A DNA stretch of 61,682 nt from positions 1 through 61,682 of the forward strand of contig JABAQT010000019.1 in the NCBI GenBank assembly GCA_019187195.1, read 5' to 3'. Under the pieces are notes generated by a model. That model was not told the DNA's origin, searched no databases, and saw only the letters and a program-made list of their open reading frames with translations. The translations under genes and the position numbers were made by a program. Positions 24,714 to 32,026 of the stretch are shown piece by piece; within the stretch, counting starts at the first letter, position 1, and the number at the start of each line of letters is the position of its first letter. This DNA comes from Bryobacteraceae bacterium (GTDB lineage: Bacteria > Acidobacteriota > Terriglobia > Bryobacterales > Bryobacteraceae).

Positions 24714-25922
24714 GTGACGACCTATTACTATAAGGCGGTTTCGCCCGACGGACGGCCGCGCGCGGGCACGCTGACGGCTCCCACGGAGAAACTCGTTCTC
24801 AGCGAGTTGCGGCGCCAGGGGCTGACTCCTCTTTACGTCGGCCTGCAGGCGAGCAAGGGTTTCGAGATCAGGATTCCCGGCCTGCCGGGGACCAGACGGC
24901 GGGATATCCTGTTCTTTACCCAGGAGATGTCGACGCTGCTCAACTCGGGGATTCCCCTTGACCGCGCGTTGACGATTGCAAGCGAACTGACCGAGCGGCA
25001 GCAGTTCCGGGCCGTGATTCTGGATGTTTTGCGGCTGATCAAGGGCGGCAAGAGCTTCGCGGATTCGCTGCATACCTATCCGGATCATTTCTCCGAGTTG
25101 TATATCAACATGGTGCGGGCGGGGGAGGCCAGCGGAAGCCTGGGAGTGATTTTCACGCGCCTGGCGGAATTCGAGCGGACGCGGGACGACCTGCGCGGGT
25201 ACATTGTTTCGTCTCTCATTTATCCGGCTTTGCTCGCGCTGGTGGGACTGGGCTCGATCACGATTCTGCTCAACTACGTGGTGCCGCGGTTTGCCAGCGT
25301 GTTTGAAGACAGCCGCATGAAGATGCCGCTGCCGACGAAGGTGCTGCTCGAGACCAGCAAGTACGTGCAGAACTACGGCTGGATGGTGGGTCTGGGCCTT
25401 GCCGTGGCGGGAGTGGCGCTGTACTCATTCATCCGCACGCAGCAGGGACGGCTGTGGTGGGACGGGTTCCGGCTGAAAGTGCCGGCGCTTGGCGACGCGC
25501 TGCGGAAGGCGGAAACGGCGCGTTTCGCCCGCGCCATGGGGACTCTGGTGGCCAACAGCGTGCCGCTGGTGCAGAGCCTCGGCATTGCGGCGGCGACGTT
25601 GAACAACCGCCGGATCGCGGGTTCGCTCGACGCCGTTTCGCAGGGGGTGAAGCGCGGCGAGGGCATCGCGGCTCCGCTGAAGCGCGGCGGGCAGTTTCCG
25701 CCGCTGGCGGGGCACCTGCTCAGCGTGGGGGAGGAGACCGGCAAACTCGATGAGATGTTTCATCGCATGGCGGACATCTATGAGAACGACACGCGCGTGG
25801 CCATCCGGCGATTCACCTCGCTGTTCGAGCCCCTGGTGATCCTGGTGATGGGTATCATTGTGGGTGCGATGATTCTCAGCATGTTGCTGGCAATCACCAG
25901 CATCAACGAAGTGGCGGTGTAG
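24714..25922 (+). CDS. gspF: Type II secretion inner-membrane platform protein GspF
   Basis: GspF forms the membrane platform on which the GspE ATPase acts. The 402-residue protein has the two GspF/PilC repeat domains (FTQEMSTLLNSGIPLDRALTI and ARAMGTLVANSVPLVQSLGIAA). Three hydrophobic segments are seen, including the C-terminal LVILVMGIIVGAMILSMLLAI. The GTG start at 24714 has GGAG 7 bases upstream; an ATG at 24709 is out of frame. It begins the continuous gsp run, ending 3 bases before gspG. It is 1.6 kb from gspE because of the inserted opposite-strand genes. Confidence 0.95.
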   Translation: MTTYYYKAVSPDGRPRAGTLTAPTEKLVLSELRRQGLTPLYVGLQASKGFEIRIPGLPGTRRRDILFFTQEMSTLLNSGIPLDRALTIASELTERQQFRAVILDVLRLIKGGKSFADSLHTYPDHFSELYINMVRAGEASGSLGVIFTRLAEFERTRDDLRGYIVSSLIYPALLALVGLGSITILLNYVVPRFASVFEDSRMKMPLPTKVLLETSKYVQNYGWMVGLGLAVAGVALYSFIRTQQGRLWWDGFRLKVPALGDALRKAETARFARAMGTLVANSVPLVQSLGIAAATLNNRRIAGSLDAVSQGVKRGEGIAAPLKRGGQFPPLAGHLLSVGEETGKLDEMFHRMADIYENDTRVAIRRFTSLFEPLVILVMGIIVGAMILSMLLAITSINEVAV

Positions 25923-25925
25923 ATT

Positions 25926-26363
25926 ATGAACAACAAACGGCGTGTCCGCGGGCAGGCGGGCGTGACGCTCATTGAAATGCTCGTGGTGGTGACCATCATC
26001 GCGCTGTTCGCGGCGGTGGTTGCGCCGCGCATGTTGCGCAAGACGGACACGGCGCGCGCGACGGCGGCGCGGCAGCAGATCAACTCGTTCATGACGGCGC
26101 TTGGCACCTACAAGCTGGATACGGGGTTGTTCCCCACGAACGAACAGGCGTTGCAGGCGCTGCGCGTGAAGCCGCAGGGCGTGAATCAGTGGCAGGGCCC
26201 TTACCTGCCGCAGGAGATTCCCGTGGATCCCTGGGGCAGGCCGTACGTGTACAAGTACCCCGGCGAGCACGGGGATGAACCCGATGTCATCAGCTATGGC
26301 GCCGACGGGCAACCCGGCGGCGACGGAATCAACACGGACATCGTGAGCTGGAAGAGCCAGTAA
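25926..26363 (+). CDS. gspG: Type II secretion major pseudopilin GspG
   Basis: The major pseudopilin builds the piston-like pseudopilus. The 145-residue protein has a class III signal (GQAG/VTLIEMLVVV, Glu5 present). The family features YKLDTGLFPTNEQALQAL, GPYLPQEIPVDPWGRPYVYKYPG and a calcium-site-like end SYGADGQPGGDGINTDIVSW follow. This is clearly canonical, unlike the two shorter-motif pseudopilins at 3.5-4.3 kb. It starts with ATG at 25926; the stop overlaps the gspH start by one base. Confidence 0.97.
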   Translation: MNNKRRVRGQAGVTLIEMLVVVTIIALFAAVVAPRMLRKTDTARATAARQQINSFMTALGTYKLDTGLFPTNEQALQALRVKPQGVNQWQGPYLPQEIPVDPWGRPYVYKYPGEHGDEPDVISYGADGQPGGDGINTDIVSWKSQ

Positions 26364-26818
26364 TGCGGGCGGAAGGGGGCGTCACGCTCATCGAGATGCT
26401 GATCGTCATCACGATCATCAGCATCATGGTGGGCATCACGTTCCCCGCGGTCACTTCCGGCGTCGATTCGCTGCGCCTCGCCTCGGCCGCTGATTCCACC
26501 GCCGCGTTTCTCAACTCGGCGATGAACCGCGCAAGCAGGCGGCAGAGGGTCATCGAAATCACCATCTCGAAACCGGACGGCAAACTCACGGCGCGATCGA
26601 GCGAAGCGGGCTACGAACGGGTGCTGGCCATGCCCGCCGGAGTGAAGATCAAGTCGGTGAAGCCGGATATCCCCCATATTTACCTCTATCCCGGAGGGGC
26701 GATTCCGCGGATGTACGTCGAGTTGGCGAACGCGCGGGGGGCGAGGAAGACGGTAAGCGTCGATCCGATTACGGGGGTTCCGGACATCCGGACGCCCGGC
26801 GAGGAGGAGGAGAAGTGA
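26363..26818 (+). CDS. gspH: Type II secretion minor pseudopilin GspH
   Basis: The 151-residue protein has the prepilin signal EGG/VTLIEMLIVITIISIM with Glu5, then a GspH/FimT-like beta region (SAMNRASRRQRVIEITISKPDGKLTA). Minor pseudopilins cap or initiate the pseudopilus. Position directly after gspG and before gspI supports the name. The ATG at 26363 shares a base with the gspG stop; the 3' end overlaps gspI by 4 bases. A divergent FimT-like name is an alternative. Confidence 0.85.
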   Translation: MRAEGGVTLIEMLIVITIISIMVGITFPAVTSGVDSLRLASAADSTAAFLNSAMNRASRRQRVIEITISKPDGKLTARSSEAGYERVLAMPAGVKIKSVKPDIPHIYLYPGGAIPRMYVELANARGARKTVSVDPITGVPDIRTPGEEEEK

Positions 26819-27252
26819 CCTCGAGGCGCGCGGGCTTCACGCTGCTCGAGATGCTGGTGGCCACTTCCATCATGGCCGTGGCCGTGGTGGGGCTTCTGTC
26901 GGCGCTCTCGTCCTCGTTGCATAACGCGGCGCGGCTGACGGACCACGACCGCGCGGCGCTGGTGGCCCGCCGGAAGATGGATGAGCTGCTGCTCGAACCC
27001 CGTCTTCCCCGCTACCAGGTGGAGGGCGCGCTCACCCCGGCCACGGACGCGGGGTTGAGCGGAGGGTGGCGCGCGAGGATGCAGCCGTTCGAGGTGCCGC
27101 CGAATGTGGGGCCGGGCAGCGCCATTCTGGAACGCGTCGAGTGTGAAATATGGTGGATGGACGGCAACCAGCGCCACTCGTTCACACTAGACGGTTACAG
27201 GAAGACCGTTCTTCAGGCGGATGATGTGCAGGGAGGCGCCATCCGGCAATGA
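26815..27252 (+). CDS. gspI: Type II secretion minor pseudopilin GspI
   Basis: The 145-residue protein starts with GTG (26815, GTGA overlap with gspH) and carries RRAG/FTLLEMLVATSIMAVAVVGLL, a GspI-type signal. AARLTDHDRAALVARRKMDELLLEP, a segment characteristic of GspI (the conserved A..K.DELL), follows. GspI works with GspJ and GspK in the pseudopilus tip. The stop overlaps gspJ (ATGA). Confidence 0.9.
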   Translation: MTSRRAGFTLLEMLVATSIMAVAVVGLLSALSSSLHNAARLTDHDRAALVARRKMDELLLEPRLPRYQVEGALTPATDAGLSGGWRARMQPFEVPPNVGPGSAILERVECEIWWMDGNQRHSFTLDGYRKTVLQADDVQGGAIRQ

Positions 27253-27986
27253 GACGATCTTCGCGGGCGGGGGTAACGCTGCTCGAACTCCTGATCGCCG
27301 TCTCGCTGCTCTCGCTGCTGGTGGCCGGGATTCTGACAGCGATGCGGGTGGGGCTGAATGCGCTGCAGAGGACGAACCACAGGGTGATGGCGAATCGCCG
27401 CGCCATGGGGGCGCGGATGATCCTCGAACAGCAGATCGCGGGCTTCATGCCGGTGAACGCCGATTGCAGCGCCGCCGGCGGAAAGCCGCCCTATGCGCGG
27501 ATTCCGTTCTTCGAGGGGGAACCGCAATCGATGCGATTCGTTTCCAGCTATTCGCTGGCGGAGGCATCGCGCGGGGCCCCTTCCATACTCGAATTCCAGG
27601 TTATCCCGGGCGAGGAGAACCGGGGCTACCGGCTGGTGGTGAACGAGGTTCCCTACACCGGCTCCCTGGGCGCGGGCCGTTTCTGTCTGGGTCTGGCGAA
27701 TGATCCCGTGTTGGGAACTTCCGTGCCGCAGTTCGTTCCGATCGCCGTGGGGGCGAACTCGTTCGTGCTTGCCGACAAGCTTTCCCGGGTGCGGTTTCTA
27801 TACAGGGAGATCCTGCCGCCGCCGCTCAACGAGCGGTGGACGCCGCGCTGGATTCAGCCCTACTGGCCTTCGGCGATTCGCATCGAGATGCAGCCGCTCG
27901 ATCCGGATCCCGCAAGCATCAACCCGATGGCTTTGACTGTTCCGGTCTTCGTCAACCGCGCTCCCATGGGGCAATATGCCGACTAG
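27249..27986 (+). CDS. gspJ: Type II secretion minor pseudopilin GspJ
   Basis: The 245-residue protein has the signal SRAG/VTLLELLIAVSLLSLLVAGI with Glu5 and the larger beta-rich body typical of GspJ. A segment of Arg/Met residues after the helix (NRRAMGARMILEQQIAGF) matches GspJ relatives. The ATG at 27249 overlaps gspI by 4 bases; the 3' end overlaps gspK by 11 bases, consistent with tight coupling. It forms the pseudopilus tip with GspI and GspK. Confidence 0.88.
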   Translation: MRRSSRAGVTLLELLIAVSLLSLLVAGILTAMRVGLNALQRTNHRVMANRRAMGARMILEQQIAGFMPVNADCSAAGGKPPYARIPFFEGEPQSMRFVSSYSLAEASRGAPSILEFQVIPGEENRGYRLVVNEVPYTGSLGAGRFCLGLANDPVLGTSVPQFVPIAVGANSFVLADKLSRVRFLYREILPPPLNERWTPRWIQPYWPSAIRIEMQPLDPDPASINPMALTVPVFVNRAPMGQYAD

Positions 27987-28962
27987 ACGCGGCAGCGCGC
28001 TGCTGGCCGTGCTGTGGCTTTCGGCGGCGCTTTCCGCCATTGCATTCTCGGTGGCCGCCACGGTGCGGGGGGAAGTGGAACGCTCCGCCACATCGGCCGA
28101 TGGAGTGAAGGAATATTTTCTCGCCAGGGGCGCCATTGATCGCGCCCTGCTCTATGTTTTCTGGGGGGAGCAGTTTCGCAATCCGGACGGCTCGCCGCGC
28201 TATTGGACGCCGGGCATGCGGCGGCTCCATTTCGAATTTCCCAATGGCAGCGCGGATGTGGACTTCATACCGGAATCCTCGAAGCTCAACGTCAATATGG
28301 CTCCGCCCGAGGAACTCTACCGGCTGTTGATCGCATTGGGGACGGATGAGGCGCGGGCGCGGGAAATCACCGCCGCCATTCTCGACTGGCGATCTCCCGT
28401 TCCCAACGGGATCAGCGAGTTCGACCAGTATTATTTGGCCGCGTCTCCGTCTTTCCGCGCGCGGCATGCGTCATTCGAAGAGATAGAGGAGCTGCTTTTG
28501 GTAAAAGGCATGACCCCGGATCTCTTCCACGGCACTTACACGCGCGGCACGGCGGACCGCCTGGTTCCGAGGCCCGGCCTGCGGGATTGCCTATCGGTGT
28601 TTTCCGGCGGCCAGGTGGAAGCGAACACGGCGCAACCGGCGGTGCTTGCGGCAGTGGGCATTCCTCCGGATGCGGTGGCGGCGATAGTCGCCGCGCGGAG
28701 GATCGCTCCATTTATCAGCATGGAGCAGCTTCAACGGTTTCTTGGCGGCGTGGGCCCCGCCATGTCCCGCCTGGTGTTGGGAACGGGATCGATCACCACG
28801 CTCCGCGCCACCGCCCGCCTGCGATTGCAAAACGGGCAGCTTTCCGATATGCGCCGCACGGTCTCCGCCCTTGTCAAGTTCGCCCCCACCACGAAGGACG
28901 CGCCCTATCATGTGTTGCGCTGGTACGACCAGGGGGGCCTGGGAGTGGGAGATTTCGAGTGA
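27976..28962 (+). CDS. gspK: Type II secretion minor pseudopilin GspK
   Basis: The 328-residue protein starts MPTRRG/SALLAVLWLSAALSAIAFSVA, the GspK signal, which lacks Glu5 as is normal for this family. It has the large helical domain of GspK, including SKLNVNMAPPEELYRLLIALG and ILDWRSP, and a helix-hairpin-helix-like end (VEANTAQPAVLAAVGIPPDAVAAIVAARR). It caps the pseudopilus. The ATG at 27976 overlaps gspJ by 11 bases; the stop overlaps gspL (GTGA). Confidence 0.92.
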   Translation: MPTRRGSALLAVLWLSAALSAIAFSVAATVRGEVERSATSADGVKEYFLARGAIDRALLYVFWGEQFRNPDGSPRYWTPGMRRLHFEFPNGSADVDFIPESSKLNVNMAPPEELYRLLIALGTDEARAREITAAILDWRSPVPNGISEFDQYYLAASPSFRARHASFEEIEELLLVKGMTPDLFHGTYTRGTADRLVPRPGLRDCLSVFSGGQVEANTAQPAVLAAVGIPPDAVAAIVAARRIAPFISMEQLQRFLGGVGPAMSRLVLGTGSITTLRATARLRLQNGQLSDMRRTVSALVKFAPTTKDAPYHVLRWYDQGGLGVGDFE

Positions 28963-30257
28963 GCGGCCTGAAGCAATATCTGGCCATCGGAACAGGCGCC
29001 GGAATTGAACTGGCGCCGGATGCGATGCGCGTGGCTATCTCGAGAGTTCGACCCGGCGGCGTGGATGTGACGGCGGCGTTCACCATCGCCGGATATCACG
29101 AGCGTCCGGCCGCTGAATGGGGCGCCGAATATGCTTCCCTCCTCCGCAAGCACGGAGCCGGTCACCTCGCGGCGGCAGTCCTCCTCCCCCGCCGCGAGGT
29201 GATCGTCCGCGTTCTGACGTTGCCGGGCGTTGCCGCCAGGGACATGGAAGCGGCAATCCGGCTTCAGATCGACACGCTTCATCCTTACGCCGATACGGAC
29301 GCGGCCTGGACCTGGGCTAGGCTGGGCGGGAGCGCCGTGCTGATTGCCATCGCGCGGCAGTCCTACATCGAGCGGCAAGCGGAGTTGCTTGCCGAAGCGG
29401 GCATCAAGGTATCCTCGTTCACCTTCAGCGCGGCGGCCATTCACGGCGCGTTGCGGCTGCATGGCGCACCGCCACGGGAAGGCTTCCTCGGGCTTCACCA
29501 ATCCGGCTCCTCGATCGAGGCTTACGGTGAAAGCCCCGCCAAACCCATCTACTCGGCTATCCATGAGAATTCCGCGGAGCGCGCGGCGGCTGTTTCAGCC
29601 GCCGAACTGCGTCTTCCGGATGACGTATCCCCCCGGGAGCTCGCCGCGATCCTTCCCTCTCCGCGGCGCGCTCCCGAAGCCGGCGGGGAGGATTATACGC
29701 TGGCCTATCTCGCCTCGCTGGCGGCCGCGTGCCCGCGTTTCGCTCTCCCTGTCAACCTTCTTCCCTCCGCCCAGCGCAGCAGTTCGAGCCGGCTCATCTA
29801 CGCGCCCACGCTCGCGCTGGGGGCATTGCTGGCACTGGCGCTAGCCGCCCTGGGCTTTTACCACCGCTATGAGGACCGGCGTTATATCGACGCGTTGAAT
29901 GCGGAGATTAAACTGCTGGAGCCGCGGGCGAAGCTGTTGGCGCAACTCGACAGACGCATTGCCCAGGCGCGTGAACGCATCAGCCTTCTCGACCAGTTTC
30001 AGAGCCGCACGAAGTCCGACCTGGACGCGCTCCGGGAAGCGACACGGGTCATCACCGCGCCGGCGTGGCTGAATACGCTGGAACTCAGCCGCACGGGTCT
30101 TGTCGTCGCGGGCGAATCGGATCAGGCGACCGGCCTGCTGAAGGCGCTCGACAGTTCGCCTCAGTTCCGGAACTCGGAGTTCGTCATCCCCATCAGCAGG
30201 GTGGGCAACGTCGAGGTGTTCCGCATTCGAGCGGCAAGGGAAGGAGCGGCCCAGTGA
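28959..30257 (+). CDS. gspL: Type II secretion protein GspL (PilM/PilN-like two-part form)
   Basis: The 432-residue protein has a cytoplasmic actin-like half (LAIGTGAGIELAPDAMRVAISRVRPGG, VLTLPGVAARDMEAAIRLQIDTLHP, SSFTFSAAAIHGALRLHG). One membrane helix (IYAPTLALGALLALALAALGFY) follows, and then a periplasmic coiled coil with a PilN-like ferredoxin domain. Thus it combines the roles of PilM and PilN, as GspL does, and links GspE to GspM. The start is GTG at 28959 (GTGA overlap with gspK). No ATG is close. Confidence 0.85.
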   Translation: MSGLKQYLAIGTGAGIELAPDAMRVAISRVRPGGVDVTAAFTIAGYHERPAAEWGAEYASLLRKHGAGHLAAAVLLPRREVIVRVLTLPGVAARDMEAAIRLQIDTLHPYADTDAAWTWARLGGSAVLIAIARQSYIERQAELLAEAGIKVSSFTFSAAAIHGALRLHGAPPREGFLGLHQSGSSIEAYGESPAKPIYSAIHENSAERAAAVSAAELRLPDDVSPRELAAILPSPRRAPEAGGEDYTLAYLASLAAACPRFALPVNLLPSAQRSSSSRLIYAPTLALGALLALALAALGFYHRYEDRRYIDALNAEIKLLEPRAKLLAQLDRRIAQARERISLLDQFQSRTKSDLDALREATRVITAPAWLNTLELSRTGLVVAGESDQATGLLKALDSSPQFRNSEFVIPISRVGNVEVFRIRAAREGAAQ

Positions 30258-30841
30258 CGCTTTCCGAGCGCGACCGCCGCGCGCTGCTGATTCTCGGATT
30301 CGCCGCGATCGGAGTGTTGATCTACGTTCTGGTGACGGATTCCCCGTCCGGTGAAACGGATACTCCGGTCGAGAGCATCAGCGCTTCCGAGAAGCGCCTC
30401 GAACGGATGCGCGTGCTGTCGGCGCAGGTTCCCGGACGGGAGGAGATCTATAAACAGGTTTCGGCTCAACTCGCCGGGCGGGAAAAGAGAGTCCTGCAGG
30501 CGGATACGGCGGCGCAGGCCCAGGCGCAATTGCTGCAAACCATTCGACGGGTGGCCCGTGCGCAGAGCCCCGCGGTCGAGATCCGGGCCAGCGAATTCGG
30601 CAATGTCCGGCCGTTGGGGGATCATTACGGCGAAGCGCCGGTGTCGGTCACCATCGAGTGCGGCATCGAACAGTTGCTCAACATCGTCACGGAGTTGACC
30701 TCGCAGCCCGAAATCACGGCTGTCAACGAACTGCGAATCTATTCGGCCAACCAGAAGCAGAAGACCACGAACGTGAGACTTTCCGTATCGGCGGTGGTTC
30801 CCAGGCGGCTTGTGCCGGAGAGGAAGGGGGCGTCGTTTTGA
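30254..30841 (+). CDS. gspM: Type II secretion protein GspM (PilO-like)
   Basis: This 195-residue protein has one N-terminal membrane helix (ALLILGFAAIGVLIYVLV), a coiled coil and a small alpha/beta domain (IRASEFGNVRPLGDHYGEAPVSVTIECGIEQLLNIVTEL). This matches GspM/PilO topology. GspM pairs with GspL in the inner-membrane platform. The GTG at 30254 overlaps gspL by 4 bases. The family is poorly conserved in sequence, so the name rests on topology and gene order. The stop overlaps the next gene (TTGA). Confidence 0.8.
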   Translation: MTLSERDRRALLILGFAAIGVLIYVLVTDSPSGETDTPVESISASEKRLERMRVLSAQVPGREEIYKQVSAQLAGREKRVLQADTAAQAQAQLLQTIRRVARAQSPAVEIRASEFGNVRPLGDHYGEAPVSVTIECGIEQLLNIVTELTSQPEITAVNELRIYSANQKQKTTNVRLSVSAVVPRRLVPERKGASF

Positions 30842-31551
30842 GAAAGAAGCTCTGGACGCTCAATCTGATTCTGGTGGCATGCCTGGGGCTGCTGGCGCGG
30901 CACTTGCGGCAGGAATGGCAAACCGCGCGGGAGCGGGAAAAGAAGATGCTGTCGCGGGTGGTGAAGCTGCCGCCGCCTGCGCCGGTTGCTCCGCTGCCCG
31001 CTCCGGCCACGCTGCAGGCGGCCGGCTATCTGGACGTGGCCCAGCAGATGTTGTTCTCGAAGGACCGTAATCCGAACGTGGTTGTGGAGCAGGCCGCGCC
31101 GAAGCCCGTTCCGGCCTTTCCGAAATTCTACGGCGTGATGAACCTGGGGGACGGCCTGACGGCGATACTCAACGATGGTCCGGGGCGGCAGCGTCCGTTC
31201 AAGGCGGGGGACAAGGTAGGCGAGTTCAAACTCGCGGAGATCGGAAACGACGCGCTCACTTTCGAGTGGGAGGACAAGAAGTTCCAGAAACGGTTCGCCG
31301 AATTGCAGGACCGCTCGGCTCCTTCTCCGGCCGAATCAGCCCGCCCGGCTCCGATCACCTCGATTCAGGCGGCTCCGCCGAAGCCGCCTGAGCCGGCGCG
31401 CTCGGGTCCGGGGGCGGACATGGGTATGGGCATATCGGCATGCAATGCCAACGATCCTTCGCCTCCCGGCACGGTGGTGGACGGCAAGCGCAAGGTGGTT
31501 TCGGAGTCGCCCTTCGGCAAGGTCTGCCGCTGGGAGCCGGTGAACAAATAA
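30838..31551 (+). CDS. gspC: Type II secretion protein GspC-like
   Basis: The 237-residue protein has one N-terminal membrane helix (LWTLNLILVACLGLLARHL), a Pro-rich stretch (LPPPAPVAPLPAPA) and a homology-region-like beta domain (FYGVMNLGDGLTAILNDGPGRQRPFKAGDKVGEFKLAEIGNDAL). This is the pattern of GspC, which links the inner platform to the secretin. The start is TTG at 30838, overlapping the gspM stop; no alternative is better. GspC is placed late in the operon, just before gspD, as in several acidobacteria. Similarity to PilP is also possible. Confidence 0.75.
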   Translation: MRKKLWTLNLILVACLGLLARHLRQEWQTAREREKKMLSRVVKLPPPAPVAPLPAPATLQAAGYLDVAQQMLFSKDRNPNVVVEQAAPKPVPAFPKFYGVMNLGDGLTAILNDGPGRQRPFKAGDKVGEFKLAEIGNDALTFEWEDKKFQKRFAELQDRSAPSPAESARPAPITSIQAAPPKPPEPARSGPGADMGMGISACNANDPSPPGTVVDGKRKVVSESPFGKVCRWEPVNK

Positions 31552-31569
31552 AGGAGAAAGAGGAATCTT

Positions 31570-32022
31570 ATGAGAGAAGCAGGCATGTCACTGGCCGCTT
31601 TGACGGTGTTCGCGGTAGCCGCGTCAGGCGGGCAGCCGGCGAAGAAGACCGCCCCTAGGGAAACGGCTCCTCCGGCCAAGACGGCGCGGAAAAAGACGCC
31701 CGCGCCCGTAACGATCCCCGCCGGCGCGAAGGAGATCTCGCCGGGTTTCTACCGCTGGGTGGACCCCAAAGGTCAGGCATGGACCTACCGGAAGACGCCG
31801 TTCGGCATCATGCGCGGTCCGGAGAAGGCGGAAGCTCCCGCTCCGGTTCCGGCTGATTGGACGGCGACGGACGCCGGTGATTCGGTGGCGTTCTCCGGGC
31901 CGAGTCCTTTCGGCCGCAAGCATTGGACTGCGAAGAAGACGGAGCTCAATGAGACGGAGGCCGCGGTCTGGAAGCGCGCCCAGGAGACGCACAACACGGC
32001 GTCCGCAAGCACGGGGAAGTGA
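31570..32022 (+). CDS. Hypothetical secreted protein between gspC and gspD
   Basis: This 150-residue protein has a short hydrophobic start (AALTVFAVAASG), a long Lys/Pro/Ala-rich stretch, and a compact part with GAKEISPGFYRWVDPKGQAWTYRKTPFGIMRG. No family was recognised. The ATG at 31570 has a good purine-rich ribosome-binding site (AGGAGAAAGAGGA). It lies 18 bases after gspC and 4 bases before gspD, so it belongs to the operon and may assist the secretin as a pilotin-like or scaffold protein. That is inference from position only. Confidence 0.65.
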   Translation: MREAGMSLAALTVFAVAASGGQPAKKTAPRETAPPAKTARKKTPAPVTIPAGAKEISPGFYRWVDPKGQAWTYRKTPFGIMRGPEKAEAPAPVPADWTATDAGDSVAFSGPSPFGRKHWTAKKTELNETEAAVWKRAQETHNTASASTGK

Positions 32023-32026
32023 AGAT

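Noticed and set aside
31877..32026. An earlier start for GspD around 31877
   Set aside because: It would run through the preceding hypothetical gene in another frame; the signal peptide begins at 32027.
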